DNA from: Myrmaecium sp. VS I D KN 1
Lineage: Eukaryota > Ascomycota > Dothideomycetes > Valsariales > Valsariaceae
DNA: 64,000 bases
Assembly: GCA_019775845.1 (NCBI GenBank)
Contig: JADQAV010000026.1
Coordinates: forward strand, 1-64,000
Reading direction: 5' to 3'
Positions 1 through 11,156 of the stretch are shown here, piece by piece. Position numbers and translations under genes: made by a program. Below the pieces are notes generated by a model. The model worked only from the letters and a program-made list of their open reading frames with translations, did not search any database and was not told the DNA's origin. Every line of letters starts with the position of its first letter. Position 1 is the first letter of the stretch.

Positions 1-1707
1 CCCATCCCCCCTACGGACCCGGCAGGAAACACCTCCGCCAGCACCCCCGCCATCCGGCCCAAAAACCCCACCACCCCCCACACCCCACACCCTTTACCCC
101 CCTCCTCCCCATCAACCTCCCTCCCCACCCGCAAAAGCCCCATCAACCGCCCATAAAACGCCCGCTCCGCCACCGGCAGCGCGGCCACGCCACCCGCGCC
201 CTCGCACAGGGCGATCGCGAGGGCGGCGCGGGAGAGGTGGGAGCCGAGGCCGTGGGCGCGGGCCCAGGGCCCCGCGGCGGTGGTGCTGCGGAGGGCGGCG
301 GCGGCGCGGAGGTCCGATGGCCAGGCGGTGAGGGTGGGGGTCGCGGCGGCGAGGGCGGGAAGGAGGGTGGGGATGGGGTCGGGGAGGGGGAGGGGTGTTG
401 GGGGAGGGAGGGAGGCGGTGAGGAGGGTGGTGAGGGGTGGGGTTGTGGTTGTGGTTGTGCTGGTGGTGGTGGCGAGGATGGCGGTTAGGAGGGGGTCTTG
501 CTGACGGATGGTGGGGGGGAGGGCGAGGTGGTGGATGCCTTCACGGACGCCGCCTTGGGCGAAGTGGACGGTGCCGATGATGGGACCGGTACTAGGGGGA
601 GCGTTCGGACGGAGGGCGGAGGGAAGGGCGTGGGCGAGGCAGTCGATGAGGAAGGCGACGGCGGGGACTTGGGTTAGTCGGCGTTGGGAGAGGCGGAAGG
701 GTTTGCTTGCAGTGGTGGTGCTGGTGTGTACGTCGTCCTCGTCTTGGTCATCGTTTGTCTTGTCGGAGCGTTTCGACGCGAGCGATGCGGCGGCGAACGT
801 TCGGACGGTCGAAGTGGCCTGGAAGGAGGCGAAGGGGACAGAGAAGCCGTTGATGATGGGAATCGGGTAGGGCGAGATGGGGTGGGTGTGCATGAGGGCG
901 AAGCCCCAGCCGCGGAACCCGCCGCCGGAGAGGTAGAGCGACAGCCGGTTCGCCGCAGCGTCCGCGCGGAGGGAGTCGGGCAGGTCGAGGTCGCGGATCG
1001 CCGCTTCGAGTCGGCCGGTGACCTCGTCGCGGAGGGCTTGCCCAAGCCGCGGGGACTTCTCGACCTCGTCGAGCCGTCGCTTGAGCGCGGCGGCGCCGTA
1101 GGGCAAGCTCACGGAGCCCCGGTCGCTCATGCGGACGGAGCCGTCGTCGGCGGTGACGAGCCAGGAGATCTGCGTAGAGCCGCCGCCGAGGTCCATGACG
1201 AGGCCGCGCACGCGGTCGAAGGAGCTCGCGATGCCGTACGCGCCCACCCTGCCCTCGACGGCCTTGGGCAGGAGCTCCACCGGCCAGCCGGTCGCGGCGA
1301 CGAGGGCGTCGACGAGGGCGGCCCCGTTCCGCGCGCGGCGGGTGGCCTCCGTCGCGATGACGCGGGTCTGCCCGCCGGGCACGCCGAAGTCACGGCAGAT
1401 GGCTTGGAACCGCTTGAACGCCCGGACGACCCGGCCGATCACGTCGTCCGGGATGGCGACGTCGGCGTTCGTGGTGACGTCCCATTGCGCGTCGTAGAGC
1501 GAGAGCGCGAGCCGGTCCAGGTAGACCGTCGGCAGGATCCGGGCCGTCGCGGGTTGGAGGTCGGTGATGGAGAAGCGGATGCCGTTGCTGGTTTGGGGGA
1601 GGATGGTCAGACTGATATTCGTTGTGAACGGGGGAGTCACGCAGCGAACAAACTCACCTCCCCATATCCACCAGCGCATGGTAGAACTCCGGACTCGTCG
1701 CCGCCAT
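1..1707 (-). CDS. Rtg2-like Ppx/GppA phosphatase family protein (3' part outside window)
   Basis: Two exons are visible: 1658-1707 (ATG at 1707) and 1-1587, with an intron at 1588-1657 (GTGAGT...CAG). The second exon stays open to position 1, so the gene runs off the left edge; about 545 residues are seen. The N-terminus reads MAATSPEFYHALVDMG-SNGIRFSI, where the splice restores the first phosphate loop (DMGSNGIR) of the actin-like ASKHA fold. Further family motifs are VIATEATRRARN and the second phosphate loop LVMDLGGGSTQISW. In fungi this architecture is annotated as retrograde regulation protein 2, a relative of exopolyphosphatase/pppGpp phosphatase that in yeast acts in mitochondria-to-nucleus signalling; whether this copy has phosphatase activity cannot be seen. 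The C-terminal half is rich in Thr, Pro and Ala with a poly-Thr stretch and is poorly conserved. It lies head-to-tail with the Rcr1-like gene on the same strand. Confidence 0.85.
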
Positions 1708-2445
1708 CATTCCAGGCGATAAGGAACGTCACGGTCAGTGAGTGAATGTTCCTTGATACTACTCCCTTCCACACGGGAGTAACAGGAAAGTTGGGGTAGA
1801 AATGAAGTCGGGAGGGTCTATCCACATTCCCTTTTTACCCCATCCCATGTCTCCACAATGATGGAACCGCCGAACGTAGCGGAGCGGGGCCGAGCGAGGC
1901 GCCAAGGCTGGGGAGAAAAAAAAAAGGATTGGTGATGACGACGCCAAAGGTCAACTCGTTTTCAGGAAAAAAAATTGAAGAGGGGAGAGTGGGTGGGAAT
2001 ACGGTGCTGTCCCAGCTTATTCTGGAGACATTCCTTCCGTCCTCGTCGCTGTTCACATTGGTTGGTAATAAACCGCGCTACACACGAAGACATGATTTCA
2101 ATAAGGAAAAGACCTTCTCATCGAGGAGGATAAAAACCCATTAGAAACGGGCACGCTTTGCCAAATGCTCATGTCTAGCCCCTCCCATAAAACGCCCGTT
2201 GCATCTCCGTGTCCCCTTCCCCGAAATCAAGGTATCATGGCGATTCCGAACGTATCCCCTCCCATATTAGGTCCATTAAAAAATAGAAAGAAAGAGAAGA
2301 GAAATAAAGGCACGTGATTACAAGTAATAATCCTCGCCACCTTTCAAGGTCCGTGATTCGTGGTGTATCCGTCGTGTCGCTTCCTCAAAAACTAATACCT
2401 TCCGTTCAGTCGGCAAACAGCGCGACCACCGGTTGGCGTAGGACT
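1708..2445. other. intergenic, no gene seen
   Basis: This stretch is upstream of the Rtg2-like gene and downstream of the Rcr1-like gene. Only short, composition-driven open frames occur. It includes an A-rich run near 1918-1926 and AT-rich patches around 2100-2300, consistent with 5' and 3' untranslated sequence. I see no RNA gene or repeat. Confidence 0.6.
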
Positions 2446-3116
2446 TCATCGCACCACACCGTCCTTGCCGGGTGGCGGACCGGCAGGAGGTTCGTACACG
2501 TGCGCCGGCGGAGGGGAGCGCGGTTGGTTCTGCAGTTCGATGCCGCTCTGCTGGCCATAGTAACTCTGGTTGGCGCCACCTCCGTAGTATCCGCCGGCGG
2601 GCGGCGAGTATGGCGGCGCGGGCTGCTGGTAGGGCGGGGGATAGTAGGGCTGCGCGTTCGGGGTGGGTCCGGCGTACTGAGGCTGGTTGTGGCCGGCGGG
2701 GGTGCTGCCGGCGGCCCAGCCGGTGCCGAAGAGGGGATTGCGACCGGCACGACGGCGACGGCGAGAGGAGATGCAGCTACATGGTGAAGCGACGAGGTTA
2801 GCGAGCGAGTGCGGAGATGCGAGTGGTGATTATCGGCGAAACACTTACGACCACGAGACAAAGAGGAGAAGGAAGCCGGCGAGGATTAGGGCGAGGACGA
2901 GCCAGCGAACCCAGTCGTCCCAGGCGCTGCGCTCGCAGACGACGTTGCCGTAGTCATCATAGTAACAGGTACTGCGAGGAGAGATTGTCAGTCTGGACGA
3001 ATCGTAGGAAGATGAGGCGTTGAGCATCTTGGACTGGTTGGCACGCATGTGGGGAGGAGAGGACAAAGTGGAGGCTGGGGGATCTGCACTCACCGTCGTT
3101 TAACCAGAGCAGGCAT
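2446..3116 (-). CDS. Rcr1-like single-pass membrane protein with PY motif
   Basis: Three exons: 3094-3116, 2849-2971 and 2446-2776, joined at GTGAGT...CAG and GTAAGT...TAG, give 158 residues. After a short N-terminus (MPALVKRRTCYYDDYGN) comes an acidic/aromatic segment (CERSAWDDWVRW), a single transmembrane helix at about residues 31-48, then a run of five arginines. The rest is a Pro/Tyr/Gly/Gln-rich cytosolic tail with PPPY and APPY. This matches the fungal Rcr family (Congo red resistance, chitin deposition). Yeast Rcr1/Rcr2 recruit the ubiquitin ligase Rsp5 through PY motifs and act in ER, vacuole and plasma-membrane protein turnover. The PPxY motif here makes the same partner likely by inference. 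The start is chosen because it gives the usual short lumenal N-terminus and both splices keep frame. Confidence 0.85.
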
Positions 3117-5057
3117 GGCTGCTGTGGTCGGGAGGAAAGGAAAAGACGCTGCTGTAGGGAGTCGCAAAGTAAGAATGATATCGGTGTGAGGTCGTGTAGG
3201 AGATAAGAATTGCACAGGGTTGGTCGGTTGGGAGAGAAAGAGGAAAAAGAAGAAGAAGAGGAGGAGTGCAGGTTAAACGTCGAGGATGGCGGGCGGGCGC
3301 AAAGCTGATGATGACGCTTCCTGCCTTCCCTGGCTCTTTCTAGCTTGGTGCTTGGGGGGGACGGGCTCTGCTGGCAGGCCGTGCTCAGCCACGATTACGA
3401 AGACTCCCCACGACTCCCAAGCCTCCGCTTGGCATCCGTCGCCCGTTCGGGTGGGGAGCCGAGGGCCAACGAACGGGTGATTGGCCTGGACGAGGGCCTT
3501 CCCGCCCGCTGGCCTCGTGGACTCTTATAAAAGTTCTTTCTTTGACGAAAAATATTTTCTTGTCTCCCCATCGACTAGCACGAGAGTAGCTCGTGAGATT
3601 TTATATATACATGGTAGTATTCTGAAGATAGCATGTAATACATATTCTGACAGGGTTTGGACCATTGTATGCAACAATCTAAGAGCTATTATTGTAGGGC
3701 GAACCTGCCTGTGGACCCCGGGTAAGGCTGAGTAAGAGGAGGAGGAATCGGGAAGAAGAGGAAGTGAGCGAGTGAGCAACAAACGAATACACCAAGAACC
3801 ACAATAGGTTGGACCACAGGTATGGATGTACATAAATAGTCACCAACCGAACAACAAACAGCAGTTCTTCACAAGCCAGCTCGGGTGTTCCCTCCACCCT
3901 CATCTGTCCGTCAGAGCGAGTGGAGGGAGAGCCAAAGCGAAGCGAGCGAGGCAGGTCCGGGAACGTCACTGGGATAAAAGCAGCACTGCAGGGACCCAGG
4001 GTGGGGGGGCCGGGGTGAGCCAATCACGGCCCCTGCCACCCGGTGTTAGTGTCTTCTGCACGATGTGCTGGCAACTCCCATCCCCCCCAGAGAGTTTATA
4101 TGCCCCAAAGGGGCCTTTCCCACTCACTGCACTGCACTGCACCACTCCCTTTTTCCCCACCTCCCCCATCTGTCTGGCCGGGCCGGATTCCTCTCTCCTT
4201 CTTATATAACCTCACTCTTCAGGTTGGGAAGAACGTTGCGAAACCGTTGCTCTCCCTTTCTCTCCGTGTTCGGCGCGCTCCCCCTCCTCCCTAAAATCGC
4301 CCTCTCTCCTCCGCCTCCCGAGTCCTGGGCCACCGTCGTTGCGCTCGATTGCTGCGATATCAGCCTTCCACATAATCCCGCACGTTTCGAGCCGGCACAA
4401 TTCTCATGGACCGCCCGCCACCAGCGATTGGCCATATATCACCTTGCAGCCGAGGTGCAGCGAGTCTCTATCCGACCCAGGCAAGGTTGCGATAGCGAAA
4501 ATGAGAAGTTAGATTGGGTAGGAAATACCGAGCAGTGTGCGCAAATCGCCAATTGCCTGCGCCTGCCCTTTTTTGCAGCCGCCGCTCCGACCGCGATGAA
4601 ATGTACTAGACCATACACGCCCGACCACTGTCCGCACTGGAGACATCACCTAGGAGTTCGTCCTCACGGTTTTGCGCAAGCTGAGACTCGGCGACGCCCG
4701 CCTTTCCTGCCACCCCGAGGAAACAAGCAAGGAGAAGTGAATACAAAGAGGCTGTCACACACGAAAGAGACAAGGAGAAGAGCTATTGCGGAAAGAAAAA
4801 GAGGAAATGTGAAATCGGCCATCGCTAGCCTTGCAGTTTATCATGCTGCCCTTCTTCTTGCTTCCATCAATTCGTAAGGTCGTTAAGGAGTTCGTATAAC
4901 GCTGACAGCCGAACACTAAGATAGGCATCATGAACAAAGAATCAAGCCGCTGAAGCAAGATAGCAGAGAATACCCGTCGGGCGCCCCTGTCCATCGGTCA
5001 GGTCGACACCGGTGTCGTTGTCGGTTGTCGAAGTGCGAAAATTCGCGACCGTTCGAG
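3117..5057. other. intergenic, no supported gene
   Basis: Nearly 2 kb between the Rcr1-like gene and the 3' end of the Arl8 gene. A 270-codon open frame at 4065-4877 (+) exists but has no recognisable domain, has a low-complexity Pro/Ser/Leu-rich start and no family resemblance, so I did not call it. The stretch around 4200-4330 is strongly pyrimidine-rich, and short repeats of CACTGCACTGCA lie near 4125-4140. Confidence 0.55.
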
Positions 5058-6169
5058 CTATTTCTTGGAACGTTGGATCAACCATTGGAGAACCGCATCC
5101 AGATTGGTTTCTTCCTTCGCGCTGATACCATAACAGCTCACCTCGCGGTGGGAGATCGACTTGAGGTCCAGCGCTTCGATGAGGTCGTCGACGGAAAGCT
5201 TGTCGGGAAGGTCGGACTTATTGCCGAGCACCAAGAGAGGGATGCCCTGGAGAGCCGGTTTCTCCAGAAGCATATGAAGCTCTTCTCGCGCGACCGGGAG
5301 CGCGTCGCGGTCGGCGGAATCGACGATGAACCTGAACAAGATATCAGCACCCGCTCACATGATCCGAGGCGGGATAGTTACACAATGGCGTTGACACCCC
5401 GGCAGTATCTCTCCCACATTGATCTGAATCTCGGTTGGCCTCCCAGGTCCCAACTGGAGCATCATGTTAGCCTGGCTGCGCACAGGAAAACCCAGCGGCG
5501 CCCGCGTTGCTTTTGGCACCCGACCAAGGGCGACCTGCTGATCGACTCGTACGAGTTGGACCTACCACTTCAAGGTTACGTGACCTTTCTGGACACGCTT
5601 CATATTGAAGCCGACGGTCGGGATCGAGCTAGGGTTACTCAAGTCAGTAGACGGCATCGCGGCAGGCAGCCTCTCCAGTCGCACAACCACCGATAACGGC
5701 AATGGACAACGGCCGGGCGCTTCGGGAAATAGAAGTCAAACGCACTCGATGGTGAACTCTCCGCCCTGTTCGGAAAGAATCGTGTTAGAACAGCATAGCT
5801 CCAGCGAGCTCCAACGCCGGTGACGTTGCACGGGCGTCGCCCAGAAGCGGAATCACTCACCGCCAATACGCGGAGCAACGAAGTCTTGCCGGCGTTCTGC
5901 AGACCCAGGAGGGTGATGTCCATCTCGGTCGCCCTGGAAGGGCCAGAGGCCACGTCGTCAGTTGCAAAGTGTTCAACGTCGAACTTGCTTTTCCTTTCTC
6001 TTTTTTTCCATGTCTTTTCTGTAGTAGATGGTTCGAAGCAGCAGCACTAAGGCAGCAAGGCAGCAATCCGGCAGCATCGCGCTTGACGCCGACGGCGCCG
6101 ACGGGGACCAAATGCTCACCAGAACAGGCGCAGGAGCCAGTCGTAGATGCGCCTGAAGATTCCGGCCAT
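5058..6169 (-). CDS. arl8: Arf-like small GTPase Arl8
   Basis: Six exons on the minus strand: 6120-6169, 5861-5933, 5746-5765, 5566-5628, 5382-5453 and 5058-5331. They splice in frame to 183 residues, the family's usual length (human ARL8B has 186). Visible GTPase motifs are G1 GLQNAGKTSL, the switch I threonine in IPTVGFNMKR, G3 WDLGGQPRFRSMWERYCRG, G4 NKSD and G5 SAKE. The C-terminus LQWLIQRSKK is Arl8-like. Instead of the Gly2 myristoylation site of most Arf proteins the N-terminus is MAGIFRRIYDWLLRLFW, an amphipathic helix as in Arl8. In animals Arl8 sits on lysosomes and links them to kinesin and to tethering factors; a vacuole or endosome role here is inferred. Exon 3 is only 20 nt. The gene is divergent from RPA135 across a 1.3 kb spacer. 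Confidence 0.93.
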
Positions 6170-7484
6170 TGCTTTGAGGATCTATCCTTGATTTGCGCGG
6201 CGCCGAGGGGATGGTGAGGTCGACGGTTAGCTGATGTCGTAGGGTCCTGGCGGCGGCGTTCACAGAGGTTTGTGCGGGGAGCGAATAGCGGCAGGATTGT
6301 GGCGCAGAGCGGATGGTTGGGTAGCGATGGATGGATGGATGGACAAAAGGGCCGAGCGGGACGGGAAAGGAGAGCTGGAGAGAGAGAGAGAGAGAGGCAG
6401 AAATAAGCAGCGTCGGCGGTAAGGTAAGTAGGCAGCGAACAGCGGGACAAAGATGAAGCAAAACCTCAGCAGCGCGCGCGCAAGGGAAGGTCGGTGGGAA
6501 AGAGGACTAAGGATTGGATTGGCATTTGGCCGTCCGTCGTGATCATAGGTTGGTTGTGCAACGACCTGCATCGAGGTAGCCCGAAGGCGGAGTAACGCGG
6601 GGGCGGCAGAATAGACGGGCTGGCCCGGGGGGGTTGAAGGGAGGGGGACGGAGGGGAGGAGAGGGCGGATTTTGAGGTGACCACGGGCGCAACAGCTTTT
6701 ATTGATTGCTAACTAACTACAGTCGCAAGTGACTACTATACTATATCACACCAACATTATCAAGTCCGCTTCTCTGATCGCTCGCTGCGTGCGTAGATGA
6801 CAAACTGACGATGGGTTGCACATTTCTTCTTGCTTCTCTTCCTCTTCTTCATCGCAGCTTTTGCTCGGAAGTAACAGCTACTGAGCCATGGCCGGAATCT
6901 GGCGGTGCGCGCACTGTCTGCAACACACCTCGACCGCTCGAACCGTTTGGTTTCAAGGTTGAACTGAAGACAGCGGGACAGCCTGCCATATGCATGCACT
7001 CACGCCGTTTTGCGAAAACGCGGTCTGATACCGGATATCTGGGCTTCGTAGCTCCGATCAACTTAAAATTATAAGAAAACTCAGATAGGTAGCTTTAGCT
7101 ATAGTACACCATCTGAATGAAATGAAAGTTCAGAGTCTACGGTTTTTCTTTTCCTCGCTAACGACGTGATGTAATATAGTAGTGATTGCTATTGTGAGTG
7201 TTACAGTGCCATCCCTGCGAAGTGTCTGGGCAGGGAGGGCTCGTTTATTTTGTGTACCACCATCTTATCAGCACGTGACGGAAGTTTTAGGGCAGGTTTG
7301 CATGCGCCGGGACCGACCCTGCCGCTGCCGCGGAAAAAAATCCCATCTGAAAGTTGTACCTCGAGGGTCTGCGGCAGCAAACCACAACACTTTTCAATCT
7401 TTTTCTCTTCCTCCCCTGCCCACTCCACCCAGACGCGCGCCTGGTGCCGAAGCAGGAGGACACATCGCCGGCACACGCTTCGCA
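6170..7484. other. divergent intergenic region between arl8 and RPA135
   Basis: This 1.3 kb spacer holds the promoters of both flanking genes. It contains a (GA)n run at about 6378-6397, short GATG repeats near 6325-6345 and an AT-rich stretch at 7060-7200. Pyrimidine-rich sequence at 7385-7430 lies just before the RPA135 start, typical of fungal leaders. No RNA gene was seen. Confidence 0.5.
6378..6397. repeat. (GA)n microsatellite
   Basis: About ten uninterrupted GA units in the arl8 upstream region (CT on the minus, sense strand). Confidence 0.9.
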
Positions 7485-10400
7485 ATGGCGCCCACCAAGA
7501 CCGACACCCGGTGGTCCGTCGACTACGACACCCTGCGGCGGCAGAAACTCTTCCAGAGCCCGCCCAAGGATCGGTCGGCGTACCCGGCCCTCGCCGCCGC
7601 GATCGAACCGCACATCCAATCCTTCAATGCGATCCTGGAGAAGGATGGCCTCATCGACCAGGGCCTGAAGGATATCGGCACCAAAGTCTTCCTCGACGGC
7701 CCGCCGAATGCGGATCCGACCGAGCCCCGGAACCGGCTCAGCGTGAGGATCCGCGAGGTCTTCGTGGACAAGTCGATGCTGCCGCCGAGCAACAAGTATG
7801 CGCTGAAGACGCGGAACATCATGCCGGCGGAGTGCAGAGAAAGGCACGTTACCTACCGGGGAAAATTGCGGGCCCGGTTGGAGTTCCGGGTGAACAACGG
7901 AGACTGGAACGAGGTGGTGAGGGAGCTGGGTAATGTGCCTATCATGTTGAGGGTAGGTCTTGTGTCAGGGTGGAGTTTCTGTTGTCTTGGTGCTAACATG
8001 CTGCAGAGCAATCGCTGCCACCTCGAGGGCATGACGCCGGAACAGCTCATTCAGGCTAAGGAAGAATCGGAGGAGCTCGGGGGCTATTTCATCGTGAACG
8101 GTATTGAAAAGCTCATTCGTATGCTCGTCGTCGGCAGGAGGAATTATCCCATGGCCATCATCCGGCCGTCCTTCCAGAACCGTGGCTCTTCGTACACCAA
8201 ATTCGGTATCCAACTACGATCGGTCCGTCCGGATCAGACGTCGCAGACGAACGTGCTGCACTACCTCAGCGACGGAAACGTGACCTTCCGGTTCTCCTGG
8301 AGGAAGAACGAGTACCTCGTCCCAGTGATGATGATCTTGAAGGCGCTGGTGGAGACAAACGACAGAGAAATCTTCGAGGGTCTGGTCGGCGCGCCTGGTT
8401 CGAAGGGTTTGGAGGACAAGCAGTTCGTCACCGACCGAGTAGAGCTGCTGCTCCGGACATACAAGGCATATCGCGTGCACACACGAGCGAAGACAAGAGC
8501 TTATCTGGGTGGCAAGTTCAGAGTTGTGCTCGGTGTTCCCGAGGACATGAGCGATGAAGATGCCGGTTCCGAGTTCCTGCGGAAGATCGTATTACCTCAC
8601 CTCGGATGCTACGATGTTACCGAAGCCCAGGATGCGGACAAGTTCAAGATGCTCCTTTTCATGGTCAGGAAACTCTACTCTCTTGTGGAAGGCGAATGTG
8701 CGGTGGACAACCCGGATTCGGCCCAAAACCAGGAGATCCTTCTCGGTGGATTCCTGTACGGCATGCTTCTGAAGGAAAGGCTCGAAGAGTGGCTGAACTC
8801 CATCCGTTTGTCCGTGTCGGAGTGGTCTCGGAACAATGATTATATCCCTTTCACCTCCCAGCAGTTCATGAAGGATTTCATCCCGCGGATACTGAAGAAG
8901 ACCAATGAGAACCTTGGACAAGCGCTCGAGTACTTCATGTCCACCGGAAACCTTGTTAGTCCTACCGGTCTGGATCTCCAGCAAACTTCCGGTTACACCG
9001 TCGTGGCTGAGAAGATCAACTTTTACCGCTTCATCAGTCACTTCCGCATGGTCCACAGAGGCTCTTTCTTCGCGCAGCTGAAGACCACCACCGTGAGAAA
9101 GCTTCTGCCCGAGGGTTGGGGCTTCCTTTGCCCCGTCCACACCCCCGATGGTAGCCCTTGTGGTCTGCTTAACCATCTTGCCCACAAGTGTAAGATTGCT
9201 ACTCACAGCGTGGACGCCTCCGCGGTTCCAGAACTGGTAGCGCAGCTCGGTGTTCAGCCTACGTCTGGCGCCCACCTTGAGGACAGTGTCGTCGTCCAGC
9301 TGGATGGAAGAGTGCTTGGATTCTGTTCGCCAAAGCAGGCCAAGGTGATCAGCGATACCCTTCGCTTCTGGAAGGTTGAGGGGACGCACAATGTTCCGAA
9401 GGAGCTTGAGATCGGATATGTGCCCAACTCTAACGGTGGGCAGTATCCTGGTATTTACATGTTCTCGCAGTCCGCAAGGATGTACCGGCCAGTCGAGTAC
9501 CTGCCTCTGGAGAAGCTTGATTACGTTGGTCCCTTCGAGCAGCCATTCATGTCCATCGCCGTCACCAAGCCTGAGATCGAATCCGGCGTCTCCACCCACG
9601 TCGAATACGATCCTACCAACATCCTCTCCATCGTCGCCAACCAAACCCCCTTCTCTGATTTCAACCAGTCGCCCCGTAACATGTACCAGTGTCAGATGGG
9701 TAAACAATCGATGGGTACATTCGGTACGGCCATCCGGTACCGTACTGACAACAAGGCCTACCGGCTGCAGACCGGCCAGACGCCAGTGGTACGGCCTCCT
9801 CTCCACAACGAGTACGGTTTGGACAACTTCCCCAACGGCATGAACGCGGTTGTTGCGGTCATTTCGTACACGGGTTACGACATGGACGATGCTATGATCA
9901 TGAACAAGTCTGCCCACGAGCGCGGTTTCGGTCACGGTACCATCTACAAGACAAAGAAGATCGACCTCAACGAAGACTCGCGCCGTTCCCGCTCCTCCAA
10001 AGCCGTGACTTCGCTGTTTGGCTTTGCCCCCGGCGGCCTGGTTCGTGCCGAGTGGCGTGAGAAGCTTGACGACGACGGCTGGCCTATTGTGGGAATGCTG
10101 GTCAGGCAAGGCGACATCATCGCTGCCTACCACACCGTTTCCTACGATCCGTCTACCCAGGAGTACGTGAACCGCGACGGCGAAACCCACTTCATCAAGT
10201 ACAAGGAAGACGAGGTTGCCTTCGTCGAGGAAGTCCGGATCATCGGCTCCGAGACCGGCAACGATCCTTGCCAGGCCATCAGCGTCAAGTTCCGCGTACC
10301 CCGTTCGCCCGTCATCGGTGACAAGTTTTCCTCTCGTCACGGTCAGAAAGGTGTCATGTCCCAAAAGTGGCCCATGGTCGATATGCCCTTCTCCGAATCC

Positions 10401-11156
10401 GGCATCGTCCCCGACGTTATCATCAACCCGCACGCGTTCCCTTCGCGTATGACGATCGGCATGTTCGTCGAGTCCCTCGCGGGTAAAGCCGGTGCCCTCC
10501 ATGGCGTCGCCCAGGACTCCACCCCCTTCCGCTTCGACGAGGAGAACACGGCGGTCGACTACTTCGGCCACCAGCTCAAGAAGGCCGGGTACAACTACTA
10601 CGGCAACGAGCCGATGTACTCGGGCATCACGGGCCAGGAGCTCGCGGCCGACATCTACATCGGCGTGGTCTACTACCAGCGTCTGCGTCACATGGTCAAC
10701 GACAAGTACCAGGTCCGCACGACCGGGCCGGTCAACTCGCTCACGGGCCAGCCGATCAAGGGCCGGAAGAAGGGCGGCGGCATCCGCGTGGGCGAGATGG
10801 AGCGGGACGCGCTGCTGGCGCACGGCACGGCCTTTTTGCTGCAGGACCGGCTGATGAACTGCTCCGACTACACGCGCGCGTGGATCTGCCGCCGCTGCGG
10901 CTCCTTCCTCTCCACCACCCCGACCGTGGGCGAGTACGGCCGGAGCCGGCGGGGCACGGGCGTGGTCCGGTGTCGCCGGTGCGCGAGCCCGGCTCGCGGC
11001 TTCGAGCCCAAGGCCGAGGTCTGGGAGGATGGCGAGGGCGGTCGCTGGGTCGGCGGCAATGACACCAAGGTCGTTGCGGTTCCTGGCGTGCTGCGCTATC
11101 TGGATGTGGAGCTGGCGAGCATGGGGATTAAGATGAAGTTTCAGGTGGATAAGTAA
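7485..11156 (+). CDS. RPA135: RNA polymerase I second-largest subunit (RPA135)
   Basis: Two exons, 7485-7952 and 8007-11156, flank a 54-nt intron (GTAGGT...CTAACATGCTGCAG). The product is 1205 residues, matching yeast Rpa135 at 1203. The catalytic-core signature SYTGYDMDDAMIMNKSAHER lies near residue 778 and the GDKFSSRHGQKG loop near 926. A C-terminal zinc ribbon (WICRRCGSFLS ... VVRCRRCAS) lies near 1116-1148. The opening MAPTKTDTRWSVDYDTLRRQ and the absence of the acidic Pol II-type insert favour Pol I over Rpb2 or Rpc128. Together with the largest subunit it forms the active centre that transcribes 35S rRNA in the nucleolus. The open frame extends upstream of 7485, but that part is not conserved-looking, so the first ATG of the recognisable N-terminus is used. 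Intron retention would insert 18 residues without a stop. Confidence 0.96.
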   Translation: MAPTKTDTRWSVDYDTLRRQKLFQSPPKDRSAYPALAAAIEPHIQSFNAILEKDGLIDQGLKDIGTKVFLDGPPNADPTEPRNRLSVRIREVFVDKSMLPPSNKYALKTRNIMPAECRERHVTYRGKLRARLEFRVNNGDWNEVVRELGNVPIMLRVGLVSGWSFCCLGANMLQSNRCHLEGMTPEQLIQAKEESEELGGYFIVNGIEKLIRMLVVGRRNYPMAIIRPSFQNRGSSYTKFGIQLRSVRPDQTSQTNVLHYLSDGNVTFRFSWRKNEYLVPVMMILKALVETNDREIFEGLVGAPGSKGLEDKQFVTDRVELLLRTYKAYRVHTRAKTRAYLGGKFRVVLGVPEDMSDEDAGSEFLRKIVLPHLGCYDVTEAQDADKFKMLLFMVRKLYSLVEGECAVDNPDSAQNQEILLGGFLYGMLLKERLEEWLNSIRLSVSEWSRNNDYIPFTSQQFMKDFIPRILKKTNENLGQALEYFMSTGNLVSPTGLDLQQTSGYTVVAEKINFYRFISHFRMVHRGSFFAQLKTTTVRKLLPEGWGFLCPVHTPDGSPCGLLNHLAHKCKIATHSVDASAVPELVAQLGVQPTSGAHLEDSVVVQLDGRVLGFCSPKQAKVISDTLRFWKVEGTHNVPKELEIGYVPNSNGGQYPGIYMFSQSARMYRPVEYLPLEKLDYVGPFEQPFMSIAVTKPEIESGVSTHVEYDPTNILSIVANQTPFSDFNQSPRNMYQCQMGKQSMGTFGTAIRYRTDNKAYRLQTGQTPVVRPPLHNEYGLDNFPNGMNAVVAVISYTGYDMDDAMIMNKSAHERGFGHGTIYKTKKIDLNEDSRRSRSSKAVTSLFGFAPGGLVRAEWREKLDDDGWPIVGMLVRQGDIIAAYHTVSYDPSTQEYVNRDGETHFIKYKEDEVAFVEEVRIIGSETGNDPCQAISVKFRVPRSPVIGDKFSSRHGQKGVMSQKWPMVDMPFSESGIVPDVIINPHAFPSRMTIGMFVESLAGKAGALHGVAQDSTPFRFDEENTAVDYFGHQLKKAGYNYYGNEPMYSGITGQELAADIYIGVVYYQRLRHMVNDKYQVRTTGPVNSLTGQPIKGRKKGGGIRVGEMERDALLAHGTAFLLQDRLMNCSDYTRAWICRRCGSFLSTTPTVGEYGRSRRGTGVVRCRRCASPARGFEPKAEVWEDGEGGRWVGGNDTKVVAVPGVLRYLDVELASMGIKMKFQVDK

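Noticed and set aside
684-1745. 353-codon plus-strand frame
   Set aside because: It is antisense to the Rtg2-like exon, whose minus-strand frame carries clear Ppx/GppA motifs; the plus frame is Gly/Glu/Arg-rich shadow sequence.
4065-4877. 270-codon plus-strand frame upstream region of arl8/Rcr1-like spacer
   Set aside because: No domain, low-complexity start, no plausible introns or conserved pattern. It could be an orphan gene, but nothing in the sequence supports it.
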